Shown here one piece after another: positions 52,793 through 61,725 of a stretch of DNA of 64,000 nucleotides; within the stretch, counting starts at the first letter, position 1; each line of letters opens with the position of its first letter. The stretch is taken from assembly GCA_044226045.1 (NCBI GenBank), contig JBGAHR010000018.1:1-64000 (forward strand), read 5' to 3'. The notes below the pieces were generated by a model. The model did not search any database. It had not been told where the DNA came from and worked only from the letters and a program-made list of their open reading frames with translations. Both the position numbers and the translations under genes were made by a program. This DNA comes from Endoryza sp044226045 (GTDB lineage Bacteria > Bacteroidota > Bacteroidia > Chitinophagales > Chitinophagaceae).

Positions 52793-53221
52793 ATGAAACC
52801 TGAAACCTATCAACTCTTCGTTTACGGTTCTCTTCGAAAGGGATTCAATCATCCTGCTTACCAGTATATCAGTAATTTTTTTACACTTACAGGACCGGCC
52901 AGGGTTAAAGGACAATTGTTTGATATGGGTGAGTTTCCTGCTGCAGTCCCTGCTCAATCTGAGCATTATATTGTAGGTGAATTATACTCCTTGAAAAACG
53001 CGGATGAGTTTGGATGGGCGTTTGGCCAGATCGATGACTATGAAGGAGTCGTTACTGAATTAGGAGAAATACCATTGTATCGAAGAGCCACCACAACCGT
53101 GGAATGCAATGGATACAGCAGCCAGGCCTGGATATACTGGTATAATGGCGATGTATCAGGGTACCCCGTTATTGAAAGCGGGGATGTACTGGAATACAGG
53201 GCTCAGAAACAAGGCCGTTAA
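52793..53221 (+). CDS. Gamma-glutamylcyclotransferase-like (AIG2) protein
   Basis: This 142-residue protein has the family's glycine loop YGSLRKG at residues 10-16, VKGQLFDMGEFPAAV, and the acidic residue region FGQIDDYEGV, where the catalytic Glu of the GGCT fold is expected. C-terminal strands read YSSQAWIYWYNGD. Such enzymes release 5-oxoproline from gamma-glutamyl amines or peptides; substrate not inferable. A TATCTTTA near 52779 could be a weak -7 box. Confidence 0.88.
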   Translation: MKPETYQLFVYGSLRKGFNHPAYQYISNFFTLTGPARVKGQLFDMGEFPAAVPAQSEHYIVGELYSLKNADEFGWAFGQIDDYEGVVTELGEIPLYRRATTTVECNGYSSQAWIYWYNGDVSGYPVIESGDVLEYRAQKQGR

Positions 53222-53251
53222 GCACTTCGGATTTCCTATTAATTTTACCTG

Positions 53252-54037
53252 ATGCAAATACCTCCCGGTAAAAAAGTTTATTTCCTTTCCGATTTTCACC
53301 TTGGCGCACCCAATGCTGAAGTTAGTCTCGAAAGAGAAAAGAAGATCGTGTCTTTTCTGCAGGAGATCAGTAAGGATGCAGCCGAAATTTTCATTGTGGG
53401 TGACCTGTTTGATTTCTGGTATGAGTACCGGCAGGTGGTTCCAAAGGGGTATGTACGTATTTTAGGTCAGATGGCGGCCATCACCGACTCGGGAACTCCG
53501 ATCCGGTTTTTTGTGGGCAACCACGATATGTGGATGAAGGATTATTTTCAGAAAGAATTGAATATTCCCGTGTATTATGAACCGCAGGAATTTGAATACA
53601 ACGGTAAAAAATTCCTGGTAGGTCATGGAGACGGACTGGGCCCCGGAGATCATGGGTATAAAATGCTCAAGAAAATATTTCGCAATCCTGTTTGCAAATG
53701 GCTGTTCGGGGTATTGCCACCGGTAGTGGGAGTGGGTCTGGCCAATTACTCCAGCCGCAGAAGCCGGGCTGTAACCGGTAATAATGATGGACAGTTCCTG
53801 GGAGAAGACCGGGAATGGCTGATCCAGTATTGCAAAGAGGTGTTGAAAGAAAAGCGCTATGATTACCTCGTATTCGGCCATCGGCATCTTCCGATCGATT
53901 ACCCGGTGCAACCCGGAAGCAGGTATATCAATCTGGGTGACTGGATACGTTATTATACATATGCCGTATTCGATGGGCAGGAAATGCAGTTGAAAGCGCG
54001 GTACCCCGAACTGGAGCACCTGATTGTAAGAAAATGA
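53252..54037 (+). CDS. lpxH: UDP-2,3-diacylglucosamine diphosphatase (LpxH-like)
   Basis: This 261-residue metallophosphoesterase is proposed to form lipid X in lipid A synthesis. Metal-ligand motifs are all present: FLSDFHLGAP (Asp14, His16), VGDLFDFWYE, FVGNHDMW, VGHGDGLGPGDHGYK and VFGHRHLPID. The segment between, with basic residues (SSRRSRAV), resembles the LpxH lipid-binding insertion. Its stop overlaps the next start as ATGA. Family calls between LpxH and other calcineurin-like enzymes are usually reliable on the FDFWYE and GDGLGPGD blocks. Confidence 0.88.
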   Translation: MQIPPGKKVYFLSDFHLGAPNAEVSLEREKKIVSFLQEISKDAAEIFIVGDLFDFWYEYRQVVPKGYVRILGQMAAITDSGTPIRFFVGNHDMWMKDYFQKELNIPVYYEPQEFEYNGKKFLVGHGDGLGPGDHGYKMLKKIFRNPVCKWLFGVLPPVVGVGLANYSSRRSRAVTGNNDGQFLGEDREWLIQYCKEVLKEKRYDYLVFGHRHLPIDYPVQPGSRYINLGDWIRYYTYAVFDGQEMQLKARYPELEHLIVRK

Positions 54038-54852
54038 TGGCTCGTTTATTCATCATAGTATTTATTTCCATTAGCTGGTCTGCTTCGGCCCAGGTGGACT
54101 CAATTTTCATTCTGAACAAATCCATTGCAGGTGAATTCTCGGATTTTACCGTTGATAACCTGGATAATATTTACCTCTTCAGCCCATCGGGTCAGATGAA
54201 AAAACTCAATGCCAATGGTGACTCCATAGCCGTGTTTAATGATGTCCGCCGTTATGGAAAACTCTATGCCATTGATGTGAGCAATCCCTTGAAGGTATTG
54301 TTGCATTTCCGCGATTTTGGTACAGTGGTGGTGCTCGATCGTTTTTTGAGTCGCCGATCGGTACTTGATCTGCGCAGGCTGGGGTTATACCAGGTAAAAG
54401 CCATCGCGCAATCGTACGACAATGGGTATTGGGTGTATGACGAGCTCGAAGCCAAACTGAAACACCTGAATGATGCCGGCCAGGTGATTGACCAGTTCAC
54501 CGATTTCCGGCAGTTATTCGATTCTGTTCCATCTCCCCAGGTGATCATTGATCAAAACAAGCTCCTGTATCTCTACGATTCTGCCTTCGGTGTGTATATT
54601 TTTGATTATTACGGCGCATTAAAGAAGAAAATCCCCCTGAAAGGATGGAAAGACTTCACTGTCATCAATAATATGCTGTTTGGTCGCAATGAGAACAACC
54701 TCTTCCGGTACGAACCGGATAATTTTCGCCTCCAGGAATTTCCTCTAACCGGAGCGCTGAAACATAGCGGGAAAATCATCATTACACCGGAAAAACTGTA
54801 TGTACTGAGGAATGATCGCGTCGAAATCTACTCTTATCGCCGCCAGCCGTAA
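54034..54852 (+). CDS. Secreted propeller-like protein, function unknown
   Basis: This 272-residue protein has a signal peptide (MMARLFIIVFISISWSASAQ). Repeated strand blocks (FTVDNLDNIYLFSPSGQMKK, LLHFRDFGTVVVLDRFLSRR, KLLYLYDSAFGVYIFDYYG, LFGRNENNLFRYEPDNF) suggest a beta-propeller. Its start overlaps the lpxH stop by 4 bp, so translation is coupled. I do not recognise a named family, though similar genes between LpxH-like and MscS genes seem common in Bacteroidota. Confidence 0.65.
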   Translation: MMARLFIIVFISISWSASAQVDSIFILNKSIAGEFSDFTVDNLDNIYLFSPSGQMKKLNANGDSIAVFNDVRRYGKLYAIDVSNPLKVLLHFRDFGTVVVLDRFLSRRSVLDLRRLGLYQVKAIAQSYDNGYWVYDELEAKLKHLNDAGQVIDQFTDFRQLFDSVPSPQVIIDQNKLLYLYDSAFGVYIFDYYGALKKKIPLKGWKDFTVINNMLFGRNENNLFRYEPDNFRLQEFPLTGALKHSGKIIITPEKLYVLRNDRVEIYSYRRQP

Positions 54853-54861
54853 CTTTACCGC

Positions 54862-55962
54862 ATGAAAAGAATACTGGACTGGGAGTTTCTCAATAACCCG
54901 TTGCAGAGTTACCTCATGGCTGCCGGGGTTATTCTGATCGTGGTTTTATTTAAAAGATACCTGTCGCGGTACATCGCCGGTTTGATCTTCCAGGTGATAC
55001 ACCGGGTGGCAAAGGGGGTTGAAAAGAAATCATTCATCAACCTCGTGGTAGCTCCGCTGAATACATTTCTGGTGATCCTCGTTTCCTTGATCGCCATTGA
55101 CAAATTGAATTTCCCCACGGCATTAAACTTTAATATTTATAAGGCTTCTTTCAAATCCATTCTTGAAACGGCATCCATCATCGTTCTCATTATTTCATTT
55201 ATCTGGTTACTTCTTCGCATTATCGATTTTGTGGCGCTGATCCTCGAGCAAAAGGCTAACCTCACTGCCGATCACACCGATAACCAGCTGATTGTTTTTT
55301 TCAAGGACTTTTTCAAGGTGGTGTTTATCGTAAACGGCATATTGATGATTCTGAAATTCGGGTTTCATTTCAATATTGCCAGCCTGATAACGGGTTTGAG
55401 CATCGCCGGTGCCGCCATCGCTTTATCGTTGCGGGAGAGCCTGGAGAACCTGATTGCGTCTTTTATCATCTTTTTCGACAAGCCCTTTCGGGTGGGCGAC
55501 CAGGTGAAAGTGCATACTATCACCGGTACAGTAGAGAAGATAGGCCTGAGAAGTACACGCATTCGTTCCGATCAGAAAACATTTGTTACCGTACCCAATA
55601 AGCAGATGGTCGACAGCATTACCGATAATCTGACGCTCCGTTCACAAAGAAGGGCTTTTGTTCAATTGGAGATCAGCTCCGATACACCCAGGGAAAAGCT
55701 CGAACAGCTGATCAAATCCATCGAAGCTTCACTCGATAACCGGAGACCGGTAGTGGAGAATTACACCGTTTTCCTGGCAGATATCAACAAGAACGCATTC
55801 TTCATTACGGTAGAATTCTTTACCTCCACCATACCCATTGGTGATTTTAACAGGTTGCGACAGGTGATCAATATGGACATGATCCGGTTGATGGCAGACA
55901 GTCAGATCAGGCTCGCTTCCAAAGACCAGGATGCAGCCGCACCTGTTACTACAGGGCAATAG
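54862..55962 (+). CDS. MscS-family mechanosensitive ion channel
   Basis: This 366-residue inner-membrane protein has four predicted helices. The pore helix reads LITGLSIAGAAIALSLRESL, the beta-domain starts FIIFFDKPFRVGDQVKVHTI, followed by GTVEKIGLRSTRIRSDQKTF and VTVPNKQMVDSITDNL, all classical MscS signatures. The C-terminal alpha/beta domain is short. Channels of this family release solutes upon hypo-osmotic shock. It is 9 bp after the propeller-like gene and converges on the MerR gene with only 9 bp between the stops. Confidence 0.95.
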   Translation: MKRILDWEFLNNPLQSYLMAAGVILIVVLFKRYLSRYIAGLIFQVIHRVAKGVEKKSFINLVVAPLNTFLVILVSLIAIDKLNFPTALNFNIYKASFKSILETASIIVLIISFIWLLLRIIDFVALILEQKANLTADHTDNQLIVFFKDFFKVVFIVNGILMILKFGFHFNIASLITGLSIAGAAIALSLRESLENLIASFIIFFDKPFRVGDQVKVHTITGTVEKIGLRSTRIRSDQKTFVTVPNKQMVDSITDNLTLRSQRRAFVQLEISSDTPREKLEQLIKSIEASLDNRRPVVENYTVFLADINKNAFFITVEFFTSTIPIGDFNRLRQVINMDMIRLMADSQIRLASKDQDAAAPVTTGQ

Positions 55963-55971
55963 ATCAGTAAA

Positions 55972-56592
55972 TCAGAGAGAGGCTTTTACTTCGAGGAAGA
56001 AATTCCTGATTTTACGAAGCGAATCAATCATTTCAAATCGCTCCTGTGCTTTCTTGTTTTTCTTCAGAAAATCCTTGGCGCCTTCGATCGTGAGCTTGCG
56101 ACGGCGGAGCAGGTCGTGGATCAGCAGGAGGTTTTTGATGTCAACAGGTCTGAAATGGCGATCACCCTTCCTGTTTTTACGCGGTTGCAGAATATCAAAT
56201 TCATTCTCCCAAAAACGGATCAGCGAAGTGTTCACATTAAACATTTCTGCTACTTCTCCAATGGAATAATATTGTTTCTGGAAAAGGATCTCGTCTTCCG
56301 GCACTTTTACCAGTGCGGCTTCCGTTTCGATCGATTTCAACGGCTTCCGTCCGCGGGTACTTTTGGTGCGTACCACTACGGCAACTTCCTTTTCTTTGGG
56401 TGCTGGCGGGGGGGAGACAACAACAGCCTCTTTCAATGCTTTGATGCGCAATCCTACATTCACGGGCTCTGTTTCCTTTTCTACGGGCAATTCCTGTGCC
56501 GTAATAGGGGGTTCCGGTGTTTCTTCTACCGGATTATTTACCTCAGCCAGCTCAGGCTGAATATCATCATCAAAGGAAAAAGCAATTTGCAT
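55972..56592 (-). CDS. MerR-family transcriptional regulator
   Basis: The protein is 206 residues from the ATG at 56592 (MQIAFSFDDDIQPELAEVNN); longer starts add a weak leader. The first ~95 residues are acidic, proline-rich and probably disordered. The winged-helix MerR domain follows (YYSIGEVAEMFNVNTSLIRF ... RPVDIKNLLLIHDLLRRRKL) with a short coiled coil at the C-terminus. No metal-binding Cys motif is present, so it is not a classical metal sensor. Target unknown; it is divergent from gyrB. Confidence 0.9.
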   Translation of the reverse strand: MQIAFSFDDDIQPELAEVNNPVEETPEPPITAQELPVEKETEPVNVGLRIKALKEAVVVSPPPAPKEKEVAVVVRTKSTRGRKPLKSIETEAALVKVPEDEILFQKQYYSIGEVAEMFNVNTSLIRFWENEFDILQPRKNRKGDRHFRPVDIKNLLLIHDLLRRRKLTIEGAKDFLKKNKKAQERFEMIDSLRKIRNFFLEVKASL

Positions 56593-56881
56593 AAGTTGTC
56601 TGCCGGAATCTGCCATAGATGCGTAAAGATACGAACCATGCTTTTGCACAAACCGTGATCGGGGAGTTGTGGAAAAATTGGGGGAACTGGTTAATAGTTT
56701 ATGGTTTATCGTTTCACGTTTAAGGTTTTTAAATTAAAATTCTGTTCCCGGAGCAGCCATTTTAAGCCTTTTGATTTTTGACTTTTTAATTTTGATTTTT
56801 GCTGCAAACACCGAACTTTTACCCTCCGAAAAATACCTTTAAAAACGGGTCGAAAAACTCGTTAAGGAGGGCCATTTTTTG
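56593..56881. repeat. Divergent gap with TGAAACGATAAAC and ACTTTTTG-type words
   Basis: At 56704-56716 the minus strand carries an exact TGAAACGATAAAC, preceded on the plus strand by TTAATAGTTTATG; from 56773 TTTTGATTTTTGACTTTTTA follows. There is no GGGAGC or hexamer tract here. The rest is ordinary AT-rich sequence with the gyrB promoter at its right end. Confidence 0.75.
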
Positions 56882-56889
56882 TAGATTTG
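56882..56889 (+). promoter_or_regulatory. Candidate -7 box of gyrB (TAGATTTG)
   Basis: Exact TAnnTTTG match, 45 bp before the gyrB start codon. It is the same octamer as the eno box at 17594-17601 on the other strand. No clear -33 element. Confidence 0.55.
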
Positions 56890-56934
56890 CAGATATCGTT
56901 TTTTAGTCAAAATTAATCCCCGGAAGATCAGATT

Positions 56935-58914
56935 ATGTCAGAGGAAATACTCAATAGTCCTGCAGTTGCCAGCAATGGTTATGGAGCGGACAGTATCCAG
57001 GTTTTAGAAGGATTGGAAGCAGTCAGAAAAAGACCCGCGATGTACATTGGCGACATCAGTGAGAAAGGTCTGCATCACCTGGTTTATGAAGTGGTCGATA
57101 ACTCTATCGATGAAGCGCTGGCCGGCTTTTGCAAGAATATCAATGTAACCATCCATGACGATAATTCGATCAGTGTGGAAGATGATGGTCGTGGTATCCC
57201 AACGGGCATGCATCCGAAAGAAAAGAAAAGCGCCCTTGAAGTGGTCATGACTGTTTTACATGCCGGAGGTAAATTCGATAAAGGATCTTACAAAGTATCC
57301 GGTGGTCTGCATGGGGTGGGTGTGAGCTGCGTAAACGCCTTAAGCACCAAACTTCATGTTACGGTTCAGCGGGATGGTAAGATTTTCGAACAGGAATATC
57401 ATATCGGTATTCCCCAGTATGCGGTTCGCGAAATCGGTGCGAGCGAAAAGACCGGTACCACTGTTCATTTCTGGCCCGACGGTTCAATCTTCACTACCAC
57501 CACCTATAAAAAGGATATTCTCGAAGGACGTCTTCGTGAACTGGCTTACCTCAACAAAGGAATACGCATTACTTTGTCTGATCTGCGGGAGAAAGATGAG
57601 GAAGGAAATCCTTACAGCAAGTCGTTCTACAGTGAAGGAGGTATTATCGAATTTGTGGAAATGCTCGATCGCAACGCAGGCAGAAATCCGCTGATCCCAC
57701 GCGTGATTTACGTAGAAGGACGAGATGAATCCACCAATGTGGCGGTAGAAGTGGCCCTGAGCTACAATGACAGTTTTCACGAGCATATTTACTCCTACGT
57801 TAATAACATCAATACCATCGAAGGGGGCACCCACGTGTCGGGCTTCCGTCGGTCATTAACAAGGGTATTCAAGCAATATGGCGAAAAGCAAAGCCTTTTC
57901 GAAAAAGCCAAAGTGGAAATTGAAGGAGATGATTTCAGGGAAGGACTCAGTTCAATCATCTCTGTGAAAGTTCCCGAGCCTCAGTTCGAGGGTCAGACCA
58001 AAACCAAACTCGGAAACAGTGAAGTGATGGGCGTGGTGGATACCACTGTATCCAAAGTGCTCGAAGCATATCTCGAAGAGAACCCCCGTGAAGCAAAGAA
58101 CATCATCCAGAAAGTAATTCTGGCTGCACAGGCAAGAGCCGCTGCCAGAAAAGCAAGAGAGCTTGTTCAACGCAAAACGGTTCTCAGCGGGGGTGGTCTC
58201 CCGGGTAAACTGGCCGATTGCAGCGAACGCGATCCGGAAAGATGCGAGCTGTACCTGGTCGAAGGAGACTCCGCGGGTGGTACTGCCAAGCAGGGTAGAG
58301 ACAGAAGCTTTCAGGCCATCCTGCCGCTGCGTGGTAAGATCCTTAACGTGGAAAAGGCCATGGAGCATAAGATATACGAAAATGAAGAGATCAGGAATAT
58401 GTACACCGCTCTTGGCGTAACCGTTGGAACCCCCGACGATCCCAAGGCGCTCAACCTGAATAAACTTCGTTATCACAAACTGATCATCATGACGGATGCC
58501 GATGTGGACGGAAGCCACATCGCCACCCTTATCCTTACGTTCATCTATCGATATATGAAAGAACTGGTGGAACAAGGATATGTATATATCGCACAGCCAC
58601 CGCTCTACCTGGTTAAAAAAGGAAAAGAACAGGCCTATGCCTGGAATGAAGATCAGCGACGCGAGCTGGTGACCAAACTGGGCGCGGGAAAAGACGATGC
58701 CGTCAACGTCCAGCGATACAAGGGTCTGGGTGAAATGAACGCCAGCCAGCTTTGGGAAACCACCATGAACCCCGATACCCGGACGCTCAAACAGGTTACC
58801 ATTGAAAGCGCTGCCGAAGCCGATCGTATTTTCAGCATGCTCATGGGTGATGAAGTGGGCCCTCGCCGGGAATTCATCGAAAGTCACGCCAAGTATGCGA
58901 AACTTGACATATAA
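56935..58914 (+). CDS. gyrB: DNA gyrase subunit B
   Basis: This 659-residue type II topoisomerase subunit has the GHKL ATPase (EGLEAVRKRPAMYIGD, VVDNSIDEALAG, VSGGLHGVGVSCVNALS), the transducer, and the Toprim domain (YLVEGDSAGGTAKQGRDRSF, LPLRGKILNVEKA, MTDADVDGSHI), ending in the conserved QRYKGLGEMNASQLWETTM and EFIESHAKYAKLDI. The C-terminal length and sequence favour GyrB over ParE. Promoter and terminator are both visible, so it is probably monocistronic. Confidence 0.96.
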   Translation: MSEEILNSPAVASNGYGADSIQVLEGLEAVRKRPAMYIGDISEKGLHHLVYEVVDNSIDEALAGFCKNINVTIHDDNSISVEDDGRGIPTGMHPKEKKSALEVVMTVLHAGGKFDKGSYKVSGGLHGVGVSCVNALSTKLHVTVQRDGKIFEQEYHIGIPQYAVREIGASEKTGTTVHFWPDGSIFTTTTYKKDILEGRLRELAYLNKGIRITLSDLREKDEEGNPYSKSFYSEGGIIEFVEMLDRNAGRNPLIPRVIYVEGRDESTNVAVEVALSYNDSFHEHIYSYVNNINTIEGGTHVSGFRRSLTRVFKQYGEKQSLFEKAKVEIEGDDFREGLSSIISVKVPEPQFEGQTKTKLGNSEVMGVVDTTVSKVLEAYLEENPREAKNIIQKVILAAQARAAARKARELVQRKTVLSGGGLPGKLADCSERDPERCELYLVEGDSAGGTAKQGRDRSFQAILPLRGKILNVEKAMEHKIYENEEIRNMYTALGVTVGTPDDPKALNLNKLRYHKLIIMTDADVDGSHIATLILTFIYRYMKELVEQGYVYIAQPPLYLVKKGKEQAYAWNEDQRRELVTKLGAGKDDAVNVQRYKGLGEMNASQLWETTMNPDTRTLKQVTIESAAEADRIFSMLMGDEVGPRREFIESHAKYAKLDI

Positions 58915-58938
58915 TTATTTACATAATATTTAAGGGGA

Positions 58939-58966
58939 GATGTGGGAGCTTTCCCACATCTTTTTT
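58939..58966 (+). terminator. Rho-independent terminator of gyrB
   Basis: GATGTGGGA and TCCCACATC form a 9-bp stem with a GCTT loop followed by TTTTTT. Confidence 0.92.
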
Positions 58967-59091
58967 GTTATTATTTCGTTGTTTTTCAACAAGAAACGTG
59001 AGGAATTTCTTACGAATTAGGGGAAAATTTTCTTCCGCTCTACCCCCAAAATGCCTTAATTTCAGCCTTTTCTAATTAAAATTGATTCACT

Positions 59092-59295
59092 ATGTCAGAT
59101 GTTAAGCTTACGGCGTACAATGTAAAAACCAAAGAGAAGAATGTACCCATTCAGGATGCTGTGATCACCAAAACAGCGAAAGGCGCCTACATGGCCCAGG
59201 GTCATGACGGGAAAGGCAATAAACTCACTACCCTGATGAACGAAGCGAAGGCGTTGGCGGCTATTCAGGCCGGAATCGCTAAACAAGGCTGGTAA
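59092..59295 (+). CDS. Small conserved hypothetical protein
   Basis: This 67-residue soluble protein is Lys-rich: KLTAYNVKTKEKNVPIQDAV, AKGAYMAQGHDGKGNKLTTL, ending IQAGIAKQGW. It looks like a compact beta-alpha fold and is reminiscent of a small family I have seen in Bacteroidota, but I can give no function. It lies alone between gyrB and a surface protein gene, with ordinary codon use. Confidence 0.65.
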   Translation: MSDVKLTAYNVKTKEKNVPIQDAVITKTAKGAYMAQGHDGKGNKLTTLMNEAKALAAIQAGIAKQGW

Positions 59296-59505
59296 GCCTT
59301 TTCGCATACTCCCTCGTTGATCAGACTGATTCAATCTGCAAGATTGAATCTCCTGTAAAAGACACAGAACTCCCCCAATAAACTCTGAAGTAAATTATCG
59401 TCGAGGTCGGTTAACTTAAGTAGTAGCTGTTATCTCAGGCTGCCTGTTCTATGACAAACATTGACCAGGTGGCTTTTTTATTTTATTTTCAGGCATTTAC
59501 TGTTT

Positions 59506-61443
59506 ATGCGGCTTTTATTTTTACTCATGGGATGGTTGGTAGTAGGGCTGCCCTCATTGGGGCAAACCAATAACCCCTATCACCTCAATGGAAGCGCGCT
59601 ACAGGAAAACTGTAACTGCTATACCCTCACGCCCGACGATTTCAACAAGTCCGGCTCTGTCTGGAATATTAATAAAATCGATCTGCGGCAGTCCTTCGAA
59701 TTCAAATTCGAAGTGTACCTGGGTTGCCGGGATACAGATGGCGCGGATGGAATCGTTTTTGTTTTGCAGCCGATCAGTACCAGCATTGGCTCAACCGGGG
59801 GTGGACTGGGATACCAGGGCGTAACACCTTCAGTGGGTATTTCCATCGATACCTGGCAAAACACCAATGACAACGATCCGTTTTACGACCATCTCACTAT
59901 TCACAAAAACGGAGACATCAATCACAACTCACCCAACAATCTGGCTGGTCCGGTAATGGCCTCCAACATCAATATTGAAGACTGTCAATGGCACAGTTTC
60001 CATATCACCTGGAATGCAACCACCCATCAGCTATCCGCGGAGATCGATGGAAAGGATCGCGTAGAGGCGACCGTTGACATGGTGAACACTATTTTCAATG
60101 GCGACCCCATGGTTTTTTGGGGATTCACCGGCTCCACAGGCGGTTCCCGCAACTGGCAACGATTTTGTACTTCCCTGAATCCGGGCATCCGTTCACTCGA
60201 TCATGTAGCTACCTGTTATCCGCTTCCCATCCAGTTTATAGACAGTTCCCGTTCCTTCGGCTCAATCCTCAAATGGTACTGGTCTTTCGGGGATGGTACA
60301 ACCGATACAGTGGCTGTTCCCGCTCCGCATGTATATCCCGCCCCGGGCATCTACGAAGTAAAACTCAATATTCTGGGAAATAATGGCTGTGTGTCCGATA
60401 CTTTTCGAACATCGGTAACCGTGGGCTCCGAACCGATCGCCGGATTTGCCATCCAGGCTACGCAGCCATGCGTAGACGAGTTCATAGGTTTTTACGATAC
60501 CTCCCGAGTACAATTCGGAAACATCAACGACAGAATATGGCAGATCAATAGCGATCCGCCGGTGCATACGGGAACGACCGCTTCCTATGCACAGACCCTT
60601 CCGGCGGGTAACAACAATATTTCCCTGACTGTAACAACCAAAGAAGGCTGCGTCAGTACGCCAATCAACAAACCCATGCCTGTGTTTGACAGGCCACAGG
60701 TCGATGCAACGCTGCAGGACGCCTGCTTTAAAGAGCCGGTCAGTTTTCTTGCCAGCAGTTTACAACCTGCCACGCCGGCTATTAACTGGTACTGGAACCT
60801 GGGCGACCTTACAACCAGTGATCAGGGATCTTTCGAGCATATCTACAACAAAGGAGGAATCTATACGGTAAAACTGGCCGGTCAATCTGCACAGGGTTGT
60901 TGGTCCGATACGGTTGAGAAAACCATTCAGATTTATGCTACGCAAGCCTTTGCCGGCCGCGACACCATTGTATCACCCGGGCAGCCGGTTCAGCTGAATG
61001 CGACCGGAGGGGTATTATACAACTGGGCTCCCGCTACGGGTTTAAGCGATCCAACTATCGCCAACCCGGTCGCCATTATTCAAAATAACACGAGCTACAT
61101 CCTGACGGCTTATGCGCCGATCGGTTGCGAAACAAAGGATACCATCAACATTAAAGTGCTGAAAGGACCGGCTATCTACGTCCCCAATGCCTTTACACCC
61201 AATGGAGACGGCCGCAATGATGTGTTCCGATTTATTCCGGTAGGCATGACACGCATCGACTACTTCAGGATCTTCAACCGGTATGGTCAATTAGTCTATT
61301 CATCCACTGATCCGGCCAAAGGATGGGATGGAACGATCAACGGAACCCGGCAACCTAACGGAACCTACATTTGGATGGTAAGCGGACTGGACTATAACGG
61401 CAAACCGCATGTGCAGAAAGGAACGGTAGTGCTGGTGAGATAG
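59506..61443 (+). CDS. Secreted lectin/PKD protein with T9SS type B sorting domain
   Basis: The protein is 645 residues from the ATG at 59506 (MRLLFLLMGWLVVGLPSLGQ, signal peptide); a TTG 45 bp upstream is rejected. Residues ~25-235 are an L-type (legume) lectin domain: DGADGIVFVLQPIS, PSVGISIDTWQNTNDNDPFYD. Two to three PKD-type domains follow (WYWSFGDGTTDTVAVPAPHV, WYWNLGDLTTSDQGSFEHIY). The last ~85 residues are the gliding-motility-associated C-terminal domain (YVPNAFTPNGDGRNDVFRF, FNRYGQLVY, GWDGTINGTRQPNGTYIW), which directs type IX secretion. Probably a surface glycan-binding adhesin. Confidence 0.92.
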   Translation: MRLLFLLMGWLVVGLPSLGQTNNPYHLNGSALQENCNCYTLTPDDFNKSGSVWNINKIDLRQSFEFKFEVYLGCRDTDGADGIVFVLQPISTSIGSTGGGLGYQGVTPSVGISIDTWQNTNDNDPFYDHLTIHKNGDINHNSPNNLAGPVMASNINIEDCQWHSFHITWNATTHQLSAEIDGKDRVEATVDMVNTIFNGDPMVFWGFTGSTGGSRNWQRFCTSLNPGIRSLDHVATCYPLPIQFIDSSRSFGSILKWYWSFGDGTTDTVAVPAPHVYPAPGIYEVKLNILGNNGCVSDTFRTSVTVGSEPIAGFAIQATQPCVDEFIGFYDTSRVQFGNINDRIWQINSDPPVHTGTTASYAQTLPAGNNNISLTVTTKEGCVSTPINKPMPVFDRPQVDATLQDACFKEPVSFLASSLQPATPAINWYWNLGDLTTSDQGSFEHIYNKGGIYTVKLAGQSAQGCWSDTVEKTIQIYATQAFAGRDTIVSPGQPVQLNATGGVLYNWAPATGLSDPTIANPVAIIQNNTSYILTAYAPIGCETKDTINIKVLKGPAIYVPNAFTPNGDGRNDVFRFIPVGMTRIDYFRIFNRYGQLVYSSTDPAKGWDGTINGTRQPNGTYIWMVSGLDYNGKPHVQKGTVVLVR

Positions 61444-61444
61444 T

Positions 61445-61722
61445 GAATTAGCCAATTAGTCAATTAGCCAATAGGATTACGGATGACGGATTGCGGATGA
61501 CGAATGGTGAAGGCAATTTGCCAATTAGTCAATTAGTCAATTCGATGACGGATGACGAATGCAAAATTGAAATGCACCACTAAGTTCCCTCCCCTGATCA
61601 ATCACCTCCGCTATCGCTCCCGCTCCCGCACCCTCTACGCTGCCAACCAACCTGAAACGATAAACCCGAAACGCGAAACCGACCGCAAACTGCAAACCGC
61701 AAACTGCAAACCAACCAAACAT
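61445..61722. repeat. Convergent gap filled with five word families
   Basis: From 2 bp after the stop codon: AATTAGCCAATTAGTCAATT, GGATTACGGATGACGGATTG (twice alternating, to ~61560), then CGCTATCGCTCCCGCTCCCG (61611-61630), ACCAACCTGAAACGATAAAC (61646-61665), then CCGCAAACTGCAAACCGC (to ~61712), stopping ~6 bp from the DUF1501 stop codon. Almost nothing else is in the gap and no hairpin terminator is seen for either gene. Confidence 0.92.
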
Positions 61723-61725
61723 CCG

